A DNA stretch of 64,000 nt from NCBI GenBank assembly GCA_010093605.1, contig MU004188.1, positions 2,066,983 to 2,130,982 on the forward strand. The letters are read 5' to 3'. The position numbers and the translations under genes are program-made. Below the pieces are notes generated by a model that saw only the letters and a program-made list of their open reading frames with translations, was not told where the DNA came from and made no database searches. Source of the stretch: Lophium mytilinum (lineage: Eukaryota > Ascomycota > Dothideomycetes > Mytilinidiales > Mytilinidiaceae). Below are positions 54,186 to 64,000 of this stretch, one piece after another (position 1 is the stretch's first letter; each line of letters begins with the position of its first letter).

Positions 54186-55007
54186 ATGAAACTTTCTCTC
54201 TTCCTGGCTACGGCCATACTGGCCACGGGTTCTCTTGCCCGCCCCTCTGACAACCTCAGAAACCGTCTGAATCGCCGAGCATTGGCACGCGGCTCTAAAC
54301 CCCTCGTCCGCGTCTTTGACGATGAAAAGACCGATGTTGCAGCAGGCAACGACACTGCCAACGTCGCGTACTCCTCCAACTGGTCCGGCGCCGTTCTCGA
54401 AAGCCCACCATCCGGACAATCCTTCAAGTCCGCCTATGGCACCTTTACCGTCCCCACCGTCTCCAAAGGCACGGGCAGCCAGAGCTCGTGGTCTAGCAGC
54501 GCGTGGGTCGGCATCGACGGCGACACCTACGGCAACGCCATCCTGCAAGCCGGCGTCGACTTCACCATCAGCTCCTCGGGCGCCGTCACCTACGACTCCT
54601 GGTACGAATGGTACCCGGACTACGCGTACGACTTCAGCAACTTCGCCGTTTCTGTCGGAAACGTCATCACGATCTCTATCGTGTCGAGCAGCAGCTCCAA
54701 GGGCACGGTTACTTTGGCCAACAAAACCACCGGGAAGAGCGTCAGCAAGACGCTGAGTGCGCCGGATAGCTCGTCGACGCTCGCCGGGGAGAACGCGGAG
54801 TGGATTGTCGAGGACTTTGACGAGAATAATGCGGAGGTGCCGTTGAGCGATTTCCATACGGTTACGTTTACGGGCGCGGTGGCGAAGACGGCGTCGGAGA
54901 GTGTGGGGTTGACGGACGCGACGGTTATTGATTTGAAGCAGAATGGGGTGGTAAGGACATCGGTTACGATTGAGAGTGATTCATCGGTAAAGATTACCTA
55001 CGAGTAG
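54186..55007 (+). CDS. Secreted G1 glutamic peptidase (aspergillopepsin-2/eqolisin family)
   Basis: Intronless, 273 residues. An extracellular acid protease that uses a Gln/Glu dyad and resists pepstatin. MKLSLFLATAILATGSLA is the signal peptide; a basic propeptide follows (NRLNRRALARG), removed on activation. The mature beta-sandwich begins near YSSNWSGAVLESP. Family blocks are FTVPTVSKGTG, WVGIDGDTYGNAILQAGVDF with the conserved Gln, WYEWYPDYAYDF, and NAEWIVEDFDEN with the conserved Glu. Length agrees with family precursors (about 260-285). No frame damage. In other fungi such genes respond to acid pH and protein substrates; only a TATA box is visible here. Confidence 0.93.
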   Translation: MKLSLFLATAILATGSLARPSDNLRNRLNRRALARGSKPLVRVFDDEKTDVAAGNDTANVAYSSNWSGAVLESPPSGQSFKSAYGTFTVPTVSKGTGSQSSWSSSAWVGIDGDTYGNAILQAGVDFTISSSGAVTYDSWYEWYPDYAYDFSNFAVSVGNVITISIVSSSSSKGTVTLANKTTGKSVSKTLSAPDSSSTLAGENAEWIVEDFDENNAEVPLSDFHTVTFTGAVAKTASESVGLTDATVIDLKQNGVVRTSVTIESDSSVKITYE

Positions 55008-56037
55008 GTGCTTGCTGGGGAACCTCGACGTACAGTGTCTGGTTATAGATCTGGCACATGGATATTTCACTCCGCGCATCCTACTCTTGCTCGCCCCATA
55101 GCACCGGCAGGGGAGTCTGTTAGCTAGCCCTCAGCTCGTCAAAACGTAGTCTAGCTCTCAATGCATTCAATTATACATGAGGTCTCCCTTGTCCGGACTT
55201 CGAATATTGCGGTACTATAACACAAGTTTGGCCGCTCCTTACAGCTGTCTGGAGTATCCTGGTAAGCTTTTGAGATATCAAATTTGATGAGGAATCCTAC
55301 ACAACATAAATTGGGCCATCGTTTGACTGGCTGGAGACATACTGGCTGGGGTAAACCTGACATTGGTATCCAGTTAGAAAGAGAGGGGTTACGGTGTTGC
55401 GAATTGAAGCTCTCGAGTATTGTGGTATGCTTTTGAACCTCTGAATACAGTGTAGAATCCCGCACACTATAAATTGGGCCACCTTTTAACTGGCTGAAGA
55501 TATACTAGCTGGGGTGCACCTAACAGTGGTACCTAGTCAGCAAAAGAGGAGTTATGCTCTTATGGATTGAAGCTTTGGAGTATCCTGGTATGCTTTTGAA
55601 CCTCTAAATACGATGGGTAGTTCCACACAACTCAAATTGGGTCACCGTTTGACTGGCTAAGGACATACTAGCTGGGGTTAACCTGACAGCGGTACCTATT
55701 CAGCAAAAGTGGAGTTACGTTGTTATAATTGAAGCTCTAGAGTATCTGGGTATGATTTTAAACCCCTAATTACGATGCAGAGTCTTATACAGCACAAATT
55801 GGGCCACTGTTTGACTGGCTGAAGACATGCTACCTGGAGTTAACCTGACAGTGATAACTGGTTAGCAAGAGATGCGTTATGTTGTTACGAATTGAAGCTT
55901 CAGAGTAGCGTCTTGTTCTTTCTCGCTTCATTTGAAAACTGGAAGATATCGGAACTTATCATGTTCATTTAGTTAATGTTACTGCATGTTGTACCATTTC
56001 GAACATGCCATAAGTCGGGGAAGCCACGCAGCGCCTA
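55008..56037. repeat. 163-bp tandem satellite (core 55240-55905)
   Basis: The unit start (T)GAAGCT..AGAGTAT recurs at about 55243, 55406, 55569, 55731 and 55894, a period of 162-163 bp, giving four full copies and a fragment. Conserved stretches include AAATTGGGCCACCGTTTGAC, TGGCTGAAGACATACTAGCT and GGGGTTAACCTGACAGTGGT. Unrelated to the 98-bp satellite at 16-17 kb. The remaining sequence to 56037 is 3' flank of both neighbours. Confidence 0.88.
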
Positions 56038-56876
56038 CTATAGACCACCGCTCTTCTCACCACCTTTCTCCACCTTCGCAGCCTTCTTCTCGGCCTTCTT
56101 GGCAGCTTTTGCGGCAGCCCGCCTCTCCGCCCTCGTTGTCACGCCCTCCGGCTCCTCCTGCTCCTTGGCCCCCTCCGCGTCCTTTTCCGCCTTCTTTTCC
56201 GCATCTTCTTCCTTCTCCTTCACCTCCCAGGCCTTCACCGCCTTCTTGACCGTCTGGCACGGCCCCTTATGGTTCGGCCAATCCTCCCGCTGGCACTTCC
56301 TCCCGCAGTACTTGTACGCGTTGCACCCAGTGCAAACCTGCAACCCCCCAGTAGCACCGCACGTCTGGCAATGATCCGGGATACGGCTCCCCTTCGGGTA
56401 GTAGAGTGTTGGCTTCCAGTCCTCTGGCTTGACTGTATCTAGGCGCTCAAGTTGTTAGACCTCATCTTAGACGTTGCAATCCAGCAGTATCAATCACCAT
56501 CCTCGCCCGTCTCCATGTAGGACTTCCGCCGCACAATCTGCATCATCCCGTCCGGCGTGTCTTGCATGAAATGCTTGCCGTCAAACTCGCTCCAGTACGC
56601 TGGCGGCACGGCGTCGACGATCACTTTGCCGTCGTTGTCCGCGAATGTCTGGAGTTCTGCGGCGCGAAAGGCGGGATTCGTGGCGTTTTCCTTCCAGAAT
56701 GAGGAGGCGGGGTTGGTCGGGTCGAATCGGGCCACCATGAGCTTGGCGTAGTCTTCGAGCTCGGTGATGGAGAGGGCGGAGAACTCTCGCTCAATGTCGG
56801 GGTCCTCTGGCATCCTCATGAAGCGCAGGGCCGTGAGTGGGTCGTCGAGGTCGGGCTTGGTGGTGGGAGGCGGCAT
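56038..56876 (-). CDS. MYND-finger protein, array copy 1 (intact)
   Basis: Exons 56498-56876 and 56038-56438 with a 59-bp intron, 259 residues. The N-terminal domain (about 1-125) has no name that I know: LDDPLTALRFM, LEDYAKLMVARFDPTNPASS, FWKENATNPAFRAAELQ, DAVPPAYWSEFDGKHF. After a WKPTLYYPKGSR linker comes a MYND zinc finger, CQTCGATGGLQVCTGCNAYK followed by YCGRKCQREDWPNHKGPC, with all seven cysteines and one histidine of the family. The tail is a Lys/Glu/Ala-rich helix (AKKAEKKAAKVEKGG). MYND fingers bind proline-rich peptides. This is the best-preserved member and serves as the model for reading its six neighbours, all on the same strand with the intron in the same place. Confidence 0.85.
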
Positions 56877-57240
56877 GGCTGAAGTTTTGTGGAGGGTTTG
56901 TGAAGAGTTTGTGTAGAGTTCTGCGTGGAGTTTGGTGGCGGTGTTGGTGGATTGGAGTGCGAGAGTTTAAGGGAAGTGGGAGGCGTGTCCACTTTGGGTT
57001 AGCCCGCTGATTGGGGTCACCTGATTCTTAGCGACCAGAGGAATTGCTTTCCAGCGACTTCCTGCAAGGCGCAGCCAATCAATATTCTCAGGAATCCCGA
57101 TCCGCTCCTGTGCGCACTTGAAGAAATGGAACCGCATTTGATCACTGCGCAAAGCAAGTATTCAGAGGGTGTTTTCGAGAGCTTTGGTACCATGGAATCT
57201 TCTATGTTCTTCTTCATACCAGCCCCTCTAGGAGATTCCT

Positions 57241-57960
57241 TCAGTTTTCCGCAACTTCTTCCATATCAGAATTTTCTCCAGAGCCCTCAAAGTTCGCACC
57301 GGTTCCTTTGGCTTTGAGAGACAATTCGTTCCCTTCTTGCAAACACACTTCAGGACGATAGATGGTCGGCTTCAAGCCCCCTGAGGCGATTGTATCTACA
57401 GCGAGCGGATTAGCTTAGGCTTTAGAACTAGTCTTCTTAAGAAAGTACCGTCAGTCTCACCATTTGCCCGAGTTTCAAGACAAGCCTTTGCGCCTGGTAG
57501 TATATCCTGCAGCCGTCTGTTGTGCGAAGTGCTCTCCCTCATTCTCAGACCAGTATGCAGGTGGGACTGCATCAGTAGCTGGCAGACCATTTTTGCCGGC
57601 CAAAGCTTGCAGCCTCTTTGCATGCAAAGCTTTGTCAGGACTGCTTCTGTGTGTTGCGGGCGCAGATCCCGTCGAGCCAACCTGATTCAAGGCCATCTCT
57701 GCAAAATTGTAGATGTGATCGCTCGTGAGTGTTACGGAGTCGCTGCCGCTGCCGCTGTCATCGCTGTTGGCGCTATCGTATGCATCGTCATACTCTGCCT
57801 CGTAATCTTCCCAGTCATCATCTTGAGTCACCTCCTCTGCGGCATTCCCTGCTTCGGAATCCATGGTGCCTTCGCGGTCGACCATGGAGCTGATGCCATT
57901 GAAGAGAGGGGAGGATTCGGCCATGGACTCAGGGTCGTTGGGTTCGAGCTTTGGGAGCAT
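57241..57960 (-). pseudogene. MYND-array copy 2, lacks the zinc finger
   Basis: Starts MLPKLEPNDPESM at 57960. Exon 1 to 57461 keeps the family blocks DHIYNFAEMALNQV, ALHAKRLQALAGKNG and DAVPPAYWSENEGEHF, but has an acidic insert (DDDWEDYEAEYDDAYDSA) in place of the usual core. Just before the family intron the frame must shift by one base to give CLETRAND, the equivalent of METGEDD in copy 1. After the 65-bp intron (57396-57460) it reads DTIASGGLKPTIYRPEVCLQ and stops without any finger cysteines. It is a truncated and probably dead paralogue. Confidence 0.65.
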
Positions 57961-58561
57961 CGTTTCTGTCTGTTGAGAAGTATTGAGACTCCTTTGCTGA
58001 GGGGGTTGAGAGTTCGGAGAGGCAAACATGTAGTGAGACGGGGCACGAGGAGATGAAACTCGAGGTGATTGACATCGGAAAACCTGCACCGGTTTAATAG
58101 GAGTGCTCAGCATATTTGAGAAAGGTGAATTGTTCCATACTGCGCTCACATCATTCGAGCAACTCGCAGAACTTGTTTCAACCGGTGAGGCTGCTTTCGA
58201 TAGTATGTTACACCAACAAAGGCACTTTCAGTATTAAGAACCCGAGGTAAGGTTTCTGTCATCGAGTGTACCTTCGAATGCATGGACATCCAACATTCTG
58301 GAGAAACTAGGTGAGGAATGTTGGGAATGAAGTGGGTGGTAAAGTGTTCAACTTGATACGCCTCGATGAGCTACACTACTCGCGATAATCGTAGAGGTAT
58401 CGATATCATGAACACATAAAGTCTTTGGGTTTCTATGCTATATCTTTCCAACTCCATGCCCAATGCTTGCCTATGCTGTCACCATCACCGTTCTTACCAC
58501 ATTGAATGAAAGGACAGTCTTGACGGGAAACCCTCAGTAGTCAGGGAACTCCGCCCATGCC

Positions 58562-59300
58562 CTAGTTCCGAGCAGCGTCCATAAGATGATCATCTCTAGA
58601 CAGGAACTGCGGGTTCCAGAGTCCTTTAGCCCAAGTCTTTGCCTGCCGGCAGTAGTGCTTGTGCAATCCCACCCAGTCTTGAACCTGACATGCCCTCGAG
58701 CAGTACATTGCCACACCACAGCCCGCGCATTTCTTTAAATTGTCCGTCGAATGACAGGCGAGACAGCTAGCCGCCCGTGGGAGTCCTGTTCCTGTGGTTG
58801 GTCTGTAGACAACAGGCATCCAGCCCTCCGGTATTCTCTCTACAACTATATCAGCACTTGGGCTAACGTTTGGAAACATATCGGCGCGTGGCACGTACTA
58901 CTACTAGATTCTGAGCTCTTGGCGCAGGCAGCAGGTGAACGTTGCAGAACAAGTCCGTCTCCCACGGCTTCGAAGTAGTGGGCTCCACCATCTTCTTTCC
59001 AGTATGCCGGAGGCACAGTGTCGGTAATCTGTTTCCCCGAATAGTTTGCGCGCAACTGGAGATACGCGGCTCGGAAGCTGGGGTTTGTGGTGTTGTCTTC
59101 CCAGAAGGAACTAGCAGGATGGCTCGGGTTCATCTGATCCATGACAGTGTCTACGAACTCCTTCAGCTTGTCACGAGGGAGAGCGTTGAACTCTGCCCTA
59201 AGGTAAGGATTGTGGTGACGCTATGAATTTGAAGATAGTTACCGGGTCATCAAGGTCGATAGCGGTTCTTGGCACTTCGGAGTTGGTTGCTTCGACTTTG
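58562..59300 (-). CDS. MYND-finger protein, array copy 3 (start unclear)
   Basis: Exon 2 58562-58845 and exon 1 from 58899 upward, 53-bp intron (GTACGT...GATATAG). Exon 1 has LRAEFNALPRDKLKEFVDTV, NPSHPASSFWEDNTTNPSFR and DTVPPAYWKEDGGAHYF. Exon 2 has GWMPVVYRP and a complete MYND finger, CLACHSTDNLKKCAGCGVAM followed by YCSRACQVQDWVGLHKHYC. Upstream, DLDDPVTIFKFIASP is the family start, but joining it to LRAEF needs a one-base frame change near 59210. There is no ATG before it: the frame runs back without a break from stop to start into the tail of copy 4. It is either damaged or part of a fused two-finger gene. Confidence 0.6.
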
Positions 59301-59344
59301 GGGCTCACGAGAGTCGACGTCTGCGTAGTGTGTTGCCTGTTTAT

Positions 59345-59935
59345 GACCGTTTCTTGCTCCTTGTTCTTTACTGCCTCGAGATAGGTCTTCCAGAGACGAC
59401 AATCATGCTTGTGCTCTTTCCAGTTTGCACGCTGGGACTCTTTCGAGCACTACTTCCTGTACTTGCAGGCAGAGCATGCTCTCACCTTGTCCGTCGATCC
59501 ACAATGCGCGCAGTTATCGGGTAAAGGGTCGCCTCCCGGACGGTAAACTGGCGCTCGCCAGCCCTCTGGGACGACCGCATCTATCCAGGCATCGTTAGTA
59601 CATATGCATATATGGAGAACCTTGAGCCACCAATACAGATCGTTGCACTGACCATCCTGCCCGGCCTTTGCATAGCATTAGCGTCTAACAATATTCTCCG
59701 CATCCTTCTTCTCCAAGTAATATTTCCCCCCGTTTTCGGACCAGTATCCCGGCCAGATGGAATCAACGACCGGCTTCCCGCCCGTGTCAGCCATAGCCTG
59801 TAGCGCCGTGCCGCGTTCATCAGGGTCGTTGGAAAGGCCGCTGTACTTTGACGACAAAGCTCTTGTCGGGTCGAGCTCGTTGAGGGTCACCTCTAGCAGC
59901 GCGCTGAACTGATCCGCTGGAATATATCTGAATCG
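59345..59935 (-). pseudogene. MYND-array copy 4, damaged finger
   Basis: Reads FSALLEVTLNELDPTRALSS, DSIWPGYWSENGGKYYLEKK, then after an intron with an ACTAAC branch site (about 59583-59653) GWRAPVYRPGGDPLPDNC and the finger CAHCGSTDKVRACSACKYRK. A TAA before the intron and a TAG inside the finger interrupt it; one finger cysteine is a serine (CSKESQRANWKEHKHDC region). The 5' side joins, at about 59935, sequence derived from an M20 peptidase instead of the usual family start. Confidence 0.7.
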
Positions 59936-60570
59936 CGTGCGCAGACTTGCCTCGGAATGTAGCGCTGGAAGTGGAGGTGGCAAGCGTCTTGTCGAAGGCA
60001 TCGCCCAGGGAATGATCCGGGAAGTGACTGGAGCTGGTTGGATGCATCATCAGGCACGCATCGACATCGCTGTAGGCGCCTGCTTTGATCAGCGTGATCT
60101 TGCCTCCGATGGTTTCTTCGGCAGGTGTTCCTAGCAGGCGGACGCGACCGGGGAGGTTGCTCTCCTCTAGAGCTTCTGCGACGGCTAGAAAGACCCCGAG
60201 AGATGTGGTCGCGATGAGGTTGTGGCCACATGCGTGACCGATGTCGGGGAGGCGTCGTATTCAGCGTTAAAAACAAGTAATCTTCCATCAAAACCACGTT
60301 CAATCTCGAAGGCGGTAGGGATGTCATAGGCGCTTGGCGTTATTCTGATTTCGGAGGGTACCGATTCCGCCGCTTCAATGAGGGTGTCGTGGGCGATGAA
60401 TTCTTGGAGCGCGAGTTCGGGGTTACAGAAGATCTAAACTTTGATTAGCAGGTAGATGAGATAGTCTATCCGTCGGCTGTTACTTTTTGGTTGACTTTCC
60501 ATAGCAGTTCTCGGTGCCTAGCAAGACTTCGGTGGATTACCGCTTGACTTTCCGCGAAAATCTGGAACTG
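59936..60570 (-). pseudogene. M20 (PM20D2-like) peptidase fragment
   Basis: Minus-strand reading RSLARHRELLWKVNQK, a 50-bp intron (60434-60483, GTAACA...GTTTAG), then IFCNPELALQEFIAHDTL, FDGRLLVFNAEYDA, DIGHACGHNLIATTS (with the metal-binding His region), NLPGRVRLLGTPAEETIGGK and DVDACLMMHPTS, ending in FRGKSAHA. These are the first half of M20-family amidohydrolases of the PM20D2/aminoacylase-1-like 2 type (usually 400-440 residues). The frame shifts once between EYDA and DIGHA. The second half is absent, replaced by the MYND-family domain of copy 4. No start codon was found. Confidence 0.8.
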
Positions 60571-61140
60571 GGATATTGTTCGTGGACGAACGTTGATATT
60601 GAGGAGACGCGGTGTCTTGTGTACCTAAACGAGCAGGCGGCGGCTAGCTATATGCAGGAGAAAGCGGAGGTGGCTGGGCCCAACCACCCTGATTACATTG
60701 GAGATAAACCTACGAATTCTTCAGGATTTTTCTCGTGAGCAACAGCGTTAGCAATGCGATGCCTTGCAGAGGCCCATGTGTTATGTTACACCGCGATTCT
60801 CGTATGCCTTCGGCTTGAAAGGTCGAGTGAGAACGAAGATGATGGGCTTTCAACTATGGGGGCATCACTTGAAAATCGTATGTGGGAGATTTGAGCTCTA
60901 CAAGAGCGATGCCAGTCTGACTGGTGTTTGCTATTGCTAGTATAGAGCCAGACAGAAGCATCTCAGGTAATTGGGTGGATGATTTCTAGACCTTTTGACC
61001 CTGTCTTGGGTGTCGAGTCAGAAATTCCAATTCGACGCCGACATAGGCACATTGCAGTAGCTACGAACAGCATATACCATAAGTCGTGAGACCTGGAGGA
61101 TACTCTGATCGTCATGCCAATTCCAGTGATCTATGATACC
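60571..61140. other. Intergenic
   Basis: No gene supported. The plus-strand frame at 60514-60738 is opposite the M20 fragment and rejected. Confidence 0.4.
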
Positions 61141-61926
61141 TCAGGCACCAAAGGCCTGCTCTCCACCTTCCTCGGGTTGCTCAGCACGCTCGGGCTTCTC
61201 GCCTTCACCTGCTTTCTTGTCCCCTTCTGTTGTTTTGCCTTCCTCCTCAGGCTTCTTGCTTCCTTCAGGTTTCTTATCATGGAGCTTAGCCCGCCATCCG
61301 GGAATGAAATCCGCAGTCCGCTTGCAGATTAGCTTATGAACTGGCCAGGCACCCCGTTGACACTCCTTAGAGCAGTAGCTAGCCCACTTGCATCCACTAC
61401 AGAGGCGTAGGCCCTCCGTTGCCATACACGCTTGACAGGAAGCCTTGTAAGCAGGCCCAGATGGGTAGTAAGAGGTGGGTTTCCACTCGTTTGGCGCCTG
61501 AGAGAAATCGACTTCACTGTGTTAGCAGAGCTCTGAAGGACATAAGGTCCAAGGATGCCACTTACGCTCGTCCAAAGACTTGGTGCCCAGTGCAACCACT
61601 AACATCCTCTGCCCGTCGTTGATGAAGCTGAAACGTCCCTCGTTCTCCCCCCATAGAGCCGGTACCACTAGATCCGTGACCTGCTTGCCGTGAATGTTCG
61701 ATACTCTCTGGAGCAATGCCGCACGGAATTCGGAATTTTGTGCGTGGTCGTTGTAGAAGAAACTGCCTTGATTCGGGTCGCAACGATTGAGCATTAGCTC
61801 TGCGAAATCCATGCAATCCTCCATTGTTTGTCCTTTGAGTAATTTCTCCCACTCCTCTGGGTTGTTGTAGGCCTCCATGGCCGTAAAGATCGACAGGGGA
61901 TCTTTCAGGTCTAGTTTGGGCGGCAT
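61141..61926 (-). CDS. MYND-finger protein, array copy 5 (intact)
   Basis: Exons 61566-61926 and 61141-61511, 54-bp intron (GTAAGT...GCTAACACAGTGAAG), 243 residues. Start chosen as MPPKLDLKDPLSIF by comparison with copy 1; an ATG 75 bases upstream is in frame but adds no conserved sequence. N-terminal domain: TMEDCMDFAELMLNRCDPNQ, SEFRAALLQRVSNIHGKQV, PALWGENEGRFSF. Finger: CQACMATEGLRLCSGCKWAS followed by YCSKECQRGAWPVHKLIC, complete. The tail is Lys/Glu/Pro-rich (KKPEGSKKPEEEG). Same layout as copy 1. No disruption seen. Confidence 0.82.
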
Positions 61927-62317
61927 CGTGTCGAGTTGGGGTGAAGTGAAAATCTGTGTCGTAGGTGGAGTTATGTTGAAGTGGGTTAGTGAGGTGATCA
62001 AAGAAGCTAAATTGGACTTCGCTTAATATAAGCTAACAAGTGAGCGCACGGACCTTAGGCGCTCAGGTGAAATGGAATGACTACCTTCTCGAACGCCAAA
62101 GTCTGGTGGGAGAGTTGTATACAGAAACAAAGTGTTCTAGAATGCTCAAGGCAGGCCATGAAACTTATTGTAGCTACGTTTCTTGCTCGACACTACTCGA
62201 TGCTTTTTCCAGTTCGAGCAGTCAAAGCATCCCTTAAGACAAACGAAAGGAGCAAACAAAGGCAAGAGTAAGGATGAAACTCAAGCCATGCCCTAGCATA
62301 GCGACGTCCTATGCTGC

Positions 62318-63130
62318 TCATCTGGGTAAGAGCCTGATGGCATTATTGCCGCCGACAAAAAGGTAAGTGGCAGGCGACTCTTGCGTACCCTCTTCAACCT
62401 TTTCCCCAGGGCTAATCTGTCTCGTTCCAGCCTTCGACTCTTCCGACCGTTCGCAAAGAGGCTTGTGCTTCTTCCAGCCAGCCCGCTGGCACACCTTTGA
62501 GCAGTGCTGGATCCATGCGCAATTGCCACAGACGGACAAGCAGCCCGCCGAACCACACTGGCTGCATCCATCCTGGTGCCGAGGTCGCTCAGGGAAGTAC
62601 GTAGTAGGCTTCCATCCTTCGGGGACAAGTTATTTGAGAACTGTACCAAACGTTAGCTAGCGTCCTCAACGCCACGGCCATATCCACCTACGATCTGCTA
62701 CGTTCTCTCCACGAGCCTTCTTCATAATCGACTCAACAATGAAATCCATGGAATCTGCCAGGCCCTTGTAGTTGATAGCTTTGACTTCTGATCCCTCCTC
62801 GATGAACTTGTATTTGCCGTTGTTTCTGCTCCAGTTGGCGGGGGACACGGTATCTGTGACCGGCTTTCCGAGCTCGTTTGCCTGGCGCTGGAGCTCCGCG
62901 GCGCGGAAGGCGGCGTTAGTGGTTCTGTGCATTCTCCAGAAATTGTGCTCGCTGTGAGAAGTGTTAAGACAGTCGAACATAAGCTCTTCGAAAGCCTAGG
63001 GCTCATCTTCCGAATGGCCCTCGCAGATTCTGCTCCACTTGTCCGTCTCCTCGCCTCGGTCGACGAAGGCGATCATGGGTTCGCTCAGATCCGACAAGGT
63101 TGCCGTATTAGTGGTTATGTGTAAGGGTAG
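62318..63130 (-). pseudogene. MYND-array copy 6, two nonsense codons
   Basis: Exon 1 reads SEPMIAFVDRGEETDKW, AFEELMFDCLNTSHSEHNFW, AFRAAELQRQANELGKPVTD and DTVSPANWSRNNGKYKF. A 50-bp intron (about 62643-62692, GTAGGT...GGTACAG, with GCTAAC) leads to LVPEGWKPTTYFPERP and a complete finger, CSQCGSAGCLSVCGNCAWIQ followed by HCSKVCQRAGWKKHKPLC. One TAG precedes AFEEL and one TAA follows the intron; both fit loss of a Gln codon by C to T. Otherwise well preserved, so inactivation looks recent. The start is not determined. Confidence 0.68.
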
Positions 63131-63632
63131 AGCTGCCGGAATCCTTTGACGGCAGTCAGCTCGCTGGGGTGTCGATCTGTGGGAAGGAAGATCTTGAGCT
63201 GAAGATTGGGTCGAGGAACCTTCATATGGCCGAGCAAGTCACGTCATGACCTGATTGCTCTTGCAACAGGCAAGTAAAGTAGCTGAAGCTCATCGGCAAT
63301 CCACATCCTTCTAGACGCTAGAACTATGCGTGTAGGGATATTTCTGGGCTATGCAGCTTGTCTTTACAATTATTACTCGCGTTCGCGTGAAAATAACGAA
63401 ATGGAAATAGGACATGAACCGCCATCGGCTATTACGAGCGCATGCCGGATACACATGCAAGAAGCTGCCTCTAAATGCGTAAGTACTCTGACTCCGCTGT
63501 GCGATAATGAAAGTCAAAGTGATAATGCGTCTGCCTGTTGCCTCAACAGCGAGGCATCTAAGGAAAAGCTAATGCAATCATATAGCTACAATAACTCAGC
63601 TAAAAGGAAGCCATGCTGCAACGAACGCTCGT
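63131..63632. other. Intergenic between MYND copies 6 and 7
   Basis: No supported gene. A plus-strand frame of 110 codons at 63326 has no resemblance to a family. Confidence 0.35.
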
Positions 63633-64000
63633 TCAAGCCTCGTTCTGAAGTCCCCTGAATATCTCGATACGCTTACAGAGTTCTTTGTGACCATCTGCAT
63701 CACCTTGCTTACAAGCTTCTGAGCAGTACTGCATAGTGAGACAGCCGGCACATTTGAAGAGCCTCTTCTTCGACATGCACTTGCCGCAAAGCTGCTGGCG
63801 TGGACGCCTCGTGGGATAGTACGTCACAGGCTTCCAGCAAGATTGATTCTCCGGTGCATCTGCGTCTCAAGCTCGAGTCAGCCCATCCATCCAGATAGCA
63901 AAGGCAATTAAAGAATTACCTAGCTCACGTTCCGGCCACCACACCGAAACGTTCCACCAGACTAGTATGCCATGCTCACTAGGCTCGTAGAACGCCTTCG
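63633..64000 (-). CDS. MYND-finger protein, array copy 7 (5' part outside window)
   Basis: Exon 63633-63859 and an upstream exon from 63920 running off the window, 60-bp intron (GTAATT...GACGCAG). The visible part reads AFYEPSEHGILVWWNVSVWW, then CWKPVTYYPTRRPRQQ and a MYND finger CGKCMSKKRLFKCAGCLTMQ followed by YCSEACKQGDADGHKELC, complete. It stops 11 residues after the finger, lacking the long charged tail of copies 1 and 5. Confidence 0.75.

Noticed and set aside
1-64000. CRISPR array
   Set aside because: The regular repeats present are coding repeats or satellites without constant short repeats and unique spacers; the genome is fungal.

Overview
The window is nuclear DNA of a filamentous ascomycete (Pezizomycotina). 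The evidence is many short introns (43-65 bp) with GTRAGT-type donors and CTAAC/CTGAC-type branch points, fungal-specific families (STAND/NLR receptors with a nucleoside-phosphorylase-like head, HET, CorA-like, DUF3632, G1 glutamic peptidase), and an AT-rich block almost without CpA/TpG, the mark of repeat-induced point mutation (RIP). Species is not assignable by eye.

Layout. 1-5 kb: the end of a secreted GH2 beta-mannosidase and an F-box-like gene. 5.6-14.0 kb: a RIP-saturated block holding one Ty1/copia fossil (5877-13756) with 151-bp LTRs, a TAAAG target duplication and a primer site matching the half-tRNA-iMet mode. 14.4-18.4 kb: a J-domain gene, a 98-bp satellite and an unknown gene. 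19.3-40.3 kb: an accessory island with an interrupted DUF3632 gene, decayed coding relics, two neighbouring NLR-like genes sharing a PNP_UDP head but differing in the rest (NB-ARC/TPR and NACHT/ankyrin), a CorA-like membrane gene, a zinc-knuckle/coiled-coil gene, a HET C-terminal fragment, a membrane protein, two copies of a TA-flanked MITE and a diverged dispersed repeat. 41.4-50.8 kb: core-like metabolism, with the divergent FDC1/PAD1 pair, a PHO89-type phosphate permease with a GC-AG intron, an MDR oxidoreductase, a membrane protein and a 73-residue secreted cysteine-rich protein. 54-64 kb: a G1 peptidase, a 163-bp satellite, and seven MYND-finger paralogues on the minus strand, several broken, one fused to the remnant of an M20 peptidase.

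How the parts relate. FDC1 and PAD1 form one functional unit: PAD1 makes the prenylated flavin that FDC1 uses. The NLR pair, CorA-like protein, HET fragment and membrane protein have the composition of a non-self-recognition island; this is inferred from families and proximity. The MYND array is a local expansion with an uncharacterised N-terminal domain, apparently decaying through nonsense changes of the type RIP makes.

Intron positions were placed by eye from splice signals, frame and family resemblance. Nothing was searched against a database.
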